Part shown: in pieces, positions 63,689-64,000 of the stretch
Layout of the letters: each line of letters opens with the position of its first letter
How positions within the stretch are numbered: position 1 is the stretch's first letter
Assembly: GCF_015350905.1 (NCBI RefSeq)
Contig: NZ_JADKRZ010000009.1
Span: 16,648 to 80,647 of the forward strand
From: Curtobacterium sp. VKM Ac-2865
GTDB taxonomy: Bacteria > Actinomycetota > Actinomycetes > Actinomycetales > Microbacteriaceae
Reading direction: 5' to 3'
DNA length: 64,000 bases
Made by a program: the position numbers and the translations under genes
The notes under the pieces: generated by a model
Told to the model about the DNA's origin: nothing
Seen by the model: only the letters and a program-made list of their open reading frames with translations
Database searches by the model: none

Positions 63689-63717
63689 TTGCGCCAACCG
63701 GCTCCGACGCCTAGGAT
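63689..63717 (+). promoter_or_regulatory. putative rRNA promoter: TTGCGC - 17 bp - TAGGAT
   Basis: TTGCGC at 63689-63694 and TAGGAT at 63712-63717 are separated by exactly 17 bases. It is the best -35/-10 pair seen in the window and lies about 280 bases before the end. Confidence 0.7.
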
Positions 63718-63849
63718 GACTACTCCACCGGTTCTCTCCTACGGGATGAGCCACTGGGCCTTCGGGTCCGACGATGACCGGTGGTCAAACCAAGAACGAA
63801 TGCCTCTCTGGCGGAATCCTTCACGGATCGAGCGGGGAGTGCGTCTGGT

Positions 63850-63900
63850 CCTTGAGAACTCAACAGCGTGCACATTGTCAATGCCAATTTATTGACCTCG
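63850..63900 (+). promoter_or_regulatory. rRNA leader antitermination-like segment
   Basis: The stretch with CTTGAGAACTCAACAGCG and TGCCAATTTATTGACC resembles the boxA-containing leaders and spacers of actinobacterial rRNA operons. Function assigned by resemblance only. Confidence 0.5.
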
Positions 63901-64000
63901 TGGCTCATCACTTGTGGTGAGTTTCGGAGACAATTCCTTTTGGATTGAAGATTGTCAGTAGACAGTCAACAGTCAGAATCAACTCGCTGACACTTCGGTG

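Larger units (their letters stand above)
63501..64000. other. rRNA operon promoter and leader, window end
   Basis: About 500 bases without a gene, less GC-rich than elsewhere. A strong promoter at 63689-63717 leads into a leader with CTTGAGAACTCAACAGCG-type and TGCCAATTTATTGACCTCG segments, as found before 16S genes of Microbacteriaceae. The 16S rRNA itself has not started by base 64000. Confidence 0.65.

Noticed and set aside
63720..63911. Short open frames in the terminal 500 bases
   Set aside because: They lie in the likely rRNA leader, with no coding bias or ribosome sites.

Overview
The window is very GC-rich actinobacterial chromosome with third codon positions almost always G or C. 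Gene content (RASRP-rich linkers, an MTES_1575-type helicase/nuclease-like protein, an argCJBDFGH cluster, a DUF1844-infC-rpmI-rplT block) fits Microbacteriaceae, most likely Curtobacterium or a close relative. No integrase, transposase, phage gene or CRISPR array was seen. The window reads as ordinary chromosome with accessory genes in the first two thirds and a conserved block from about 46 kb to the end.

Layout. 0-3.5 kb: the end of a short-chain dehydrogenase, a serine hydrolase with a small membrane protein, and an AI-2E family transporter. 3.5-8.2 kb: a small unknown gene, nadE, a divergent SDR/TetR pair, and a flavin monooxygenase. 8.2-13.7 kb: a small acidic protein and a three-gene ABC export-type operon (FtsX-like permease plus two ATPases, one degenerate). 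14-16.3 kb: small membrane proteins, a glutaredoxin-like protein, a PrsW-type protease. 16.3-19.9 kb: a probable S-adenosylhomocysteine-salvage operon (SAHH-like protein, SAH/MTA deaminase-like amidohydrolase, Cupin_5 protein). 20-22.4 kb: a polar amino-acid ABC importer. 22.9-27 kb: a quinone oxidoreductase, a lipoprotein, an aldo/keto reductase, a membrane protein, a CitE-like lyase. 27.1-31 kb: a 1281-residue helicase/nuclease-like protein that lacks its key catalytic residues. 31-36.7 kb: CDP-alcohol phosphatidyltransferase, mscL, an FmdB zinc ribbon, 5-FTHF cyclo-ligase, galU, a RimJ-type acetyltransferase, a SepX-like membrane protein, tRNA-Ala(CGC). 36.8-46.3 kb: VOC protein, secreted amidase, PIG-V-like mannosyltransferase, alpha/beta hydrolase, GH2 glycosidase, MaoC, CHAD protein, maltokinase-like kinase. 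46.4-64 kb: DUF1844, infC-rpmI-rplT, a SpoU methyltransferase, pheST, argCJBDFGH, a DNA-3-methyladenine glycosylase, tyrS, then an rRNA promoter and leader whose 16S gene would start just past the window.

Three themes cut across the genes. First, many starts sit 6-9 nt after a TAnnnT hexamer, with no Shine-Dalgarno sequence, suggesting widespread leaderless transcripts. Second, a dispersed element built on GAGCCTCC(A/C)GnCCGG forms near-loopless palindromes between genes, and its half-site also occurs inside coding regions as the peptide RASRP or similar. Third, two large machines have complementary or total loss of catalytic residues: the ABC pair at 8.9-10.5 kb and the helicase/nuclease-like protein at 27.1-31 kb. 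These are the best candidates for something undescribed.
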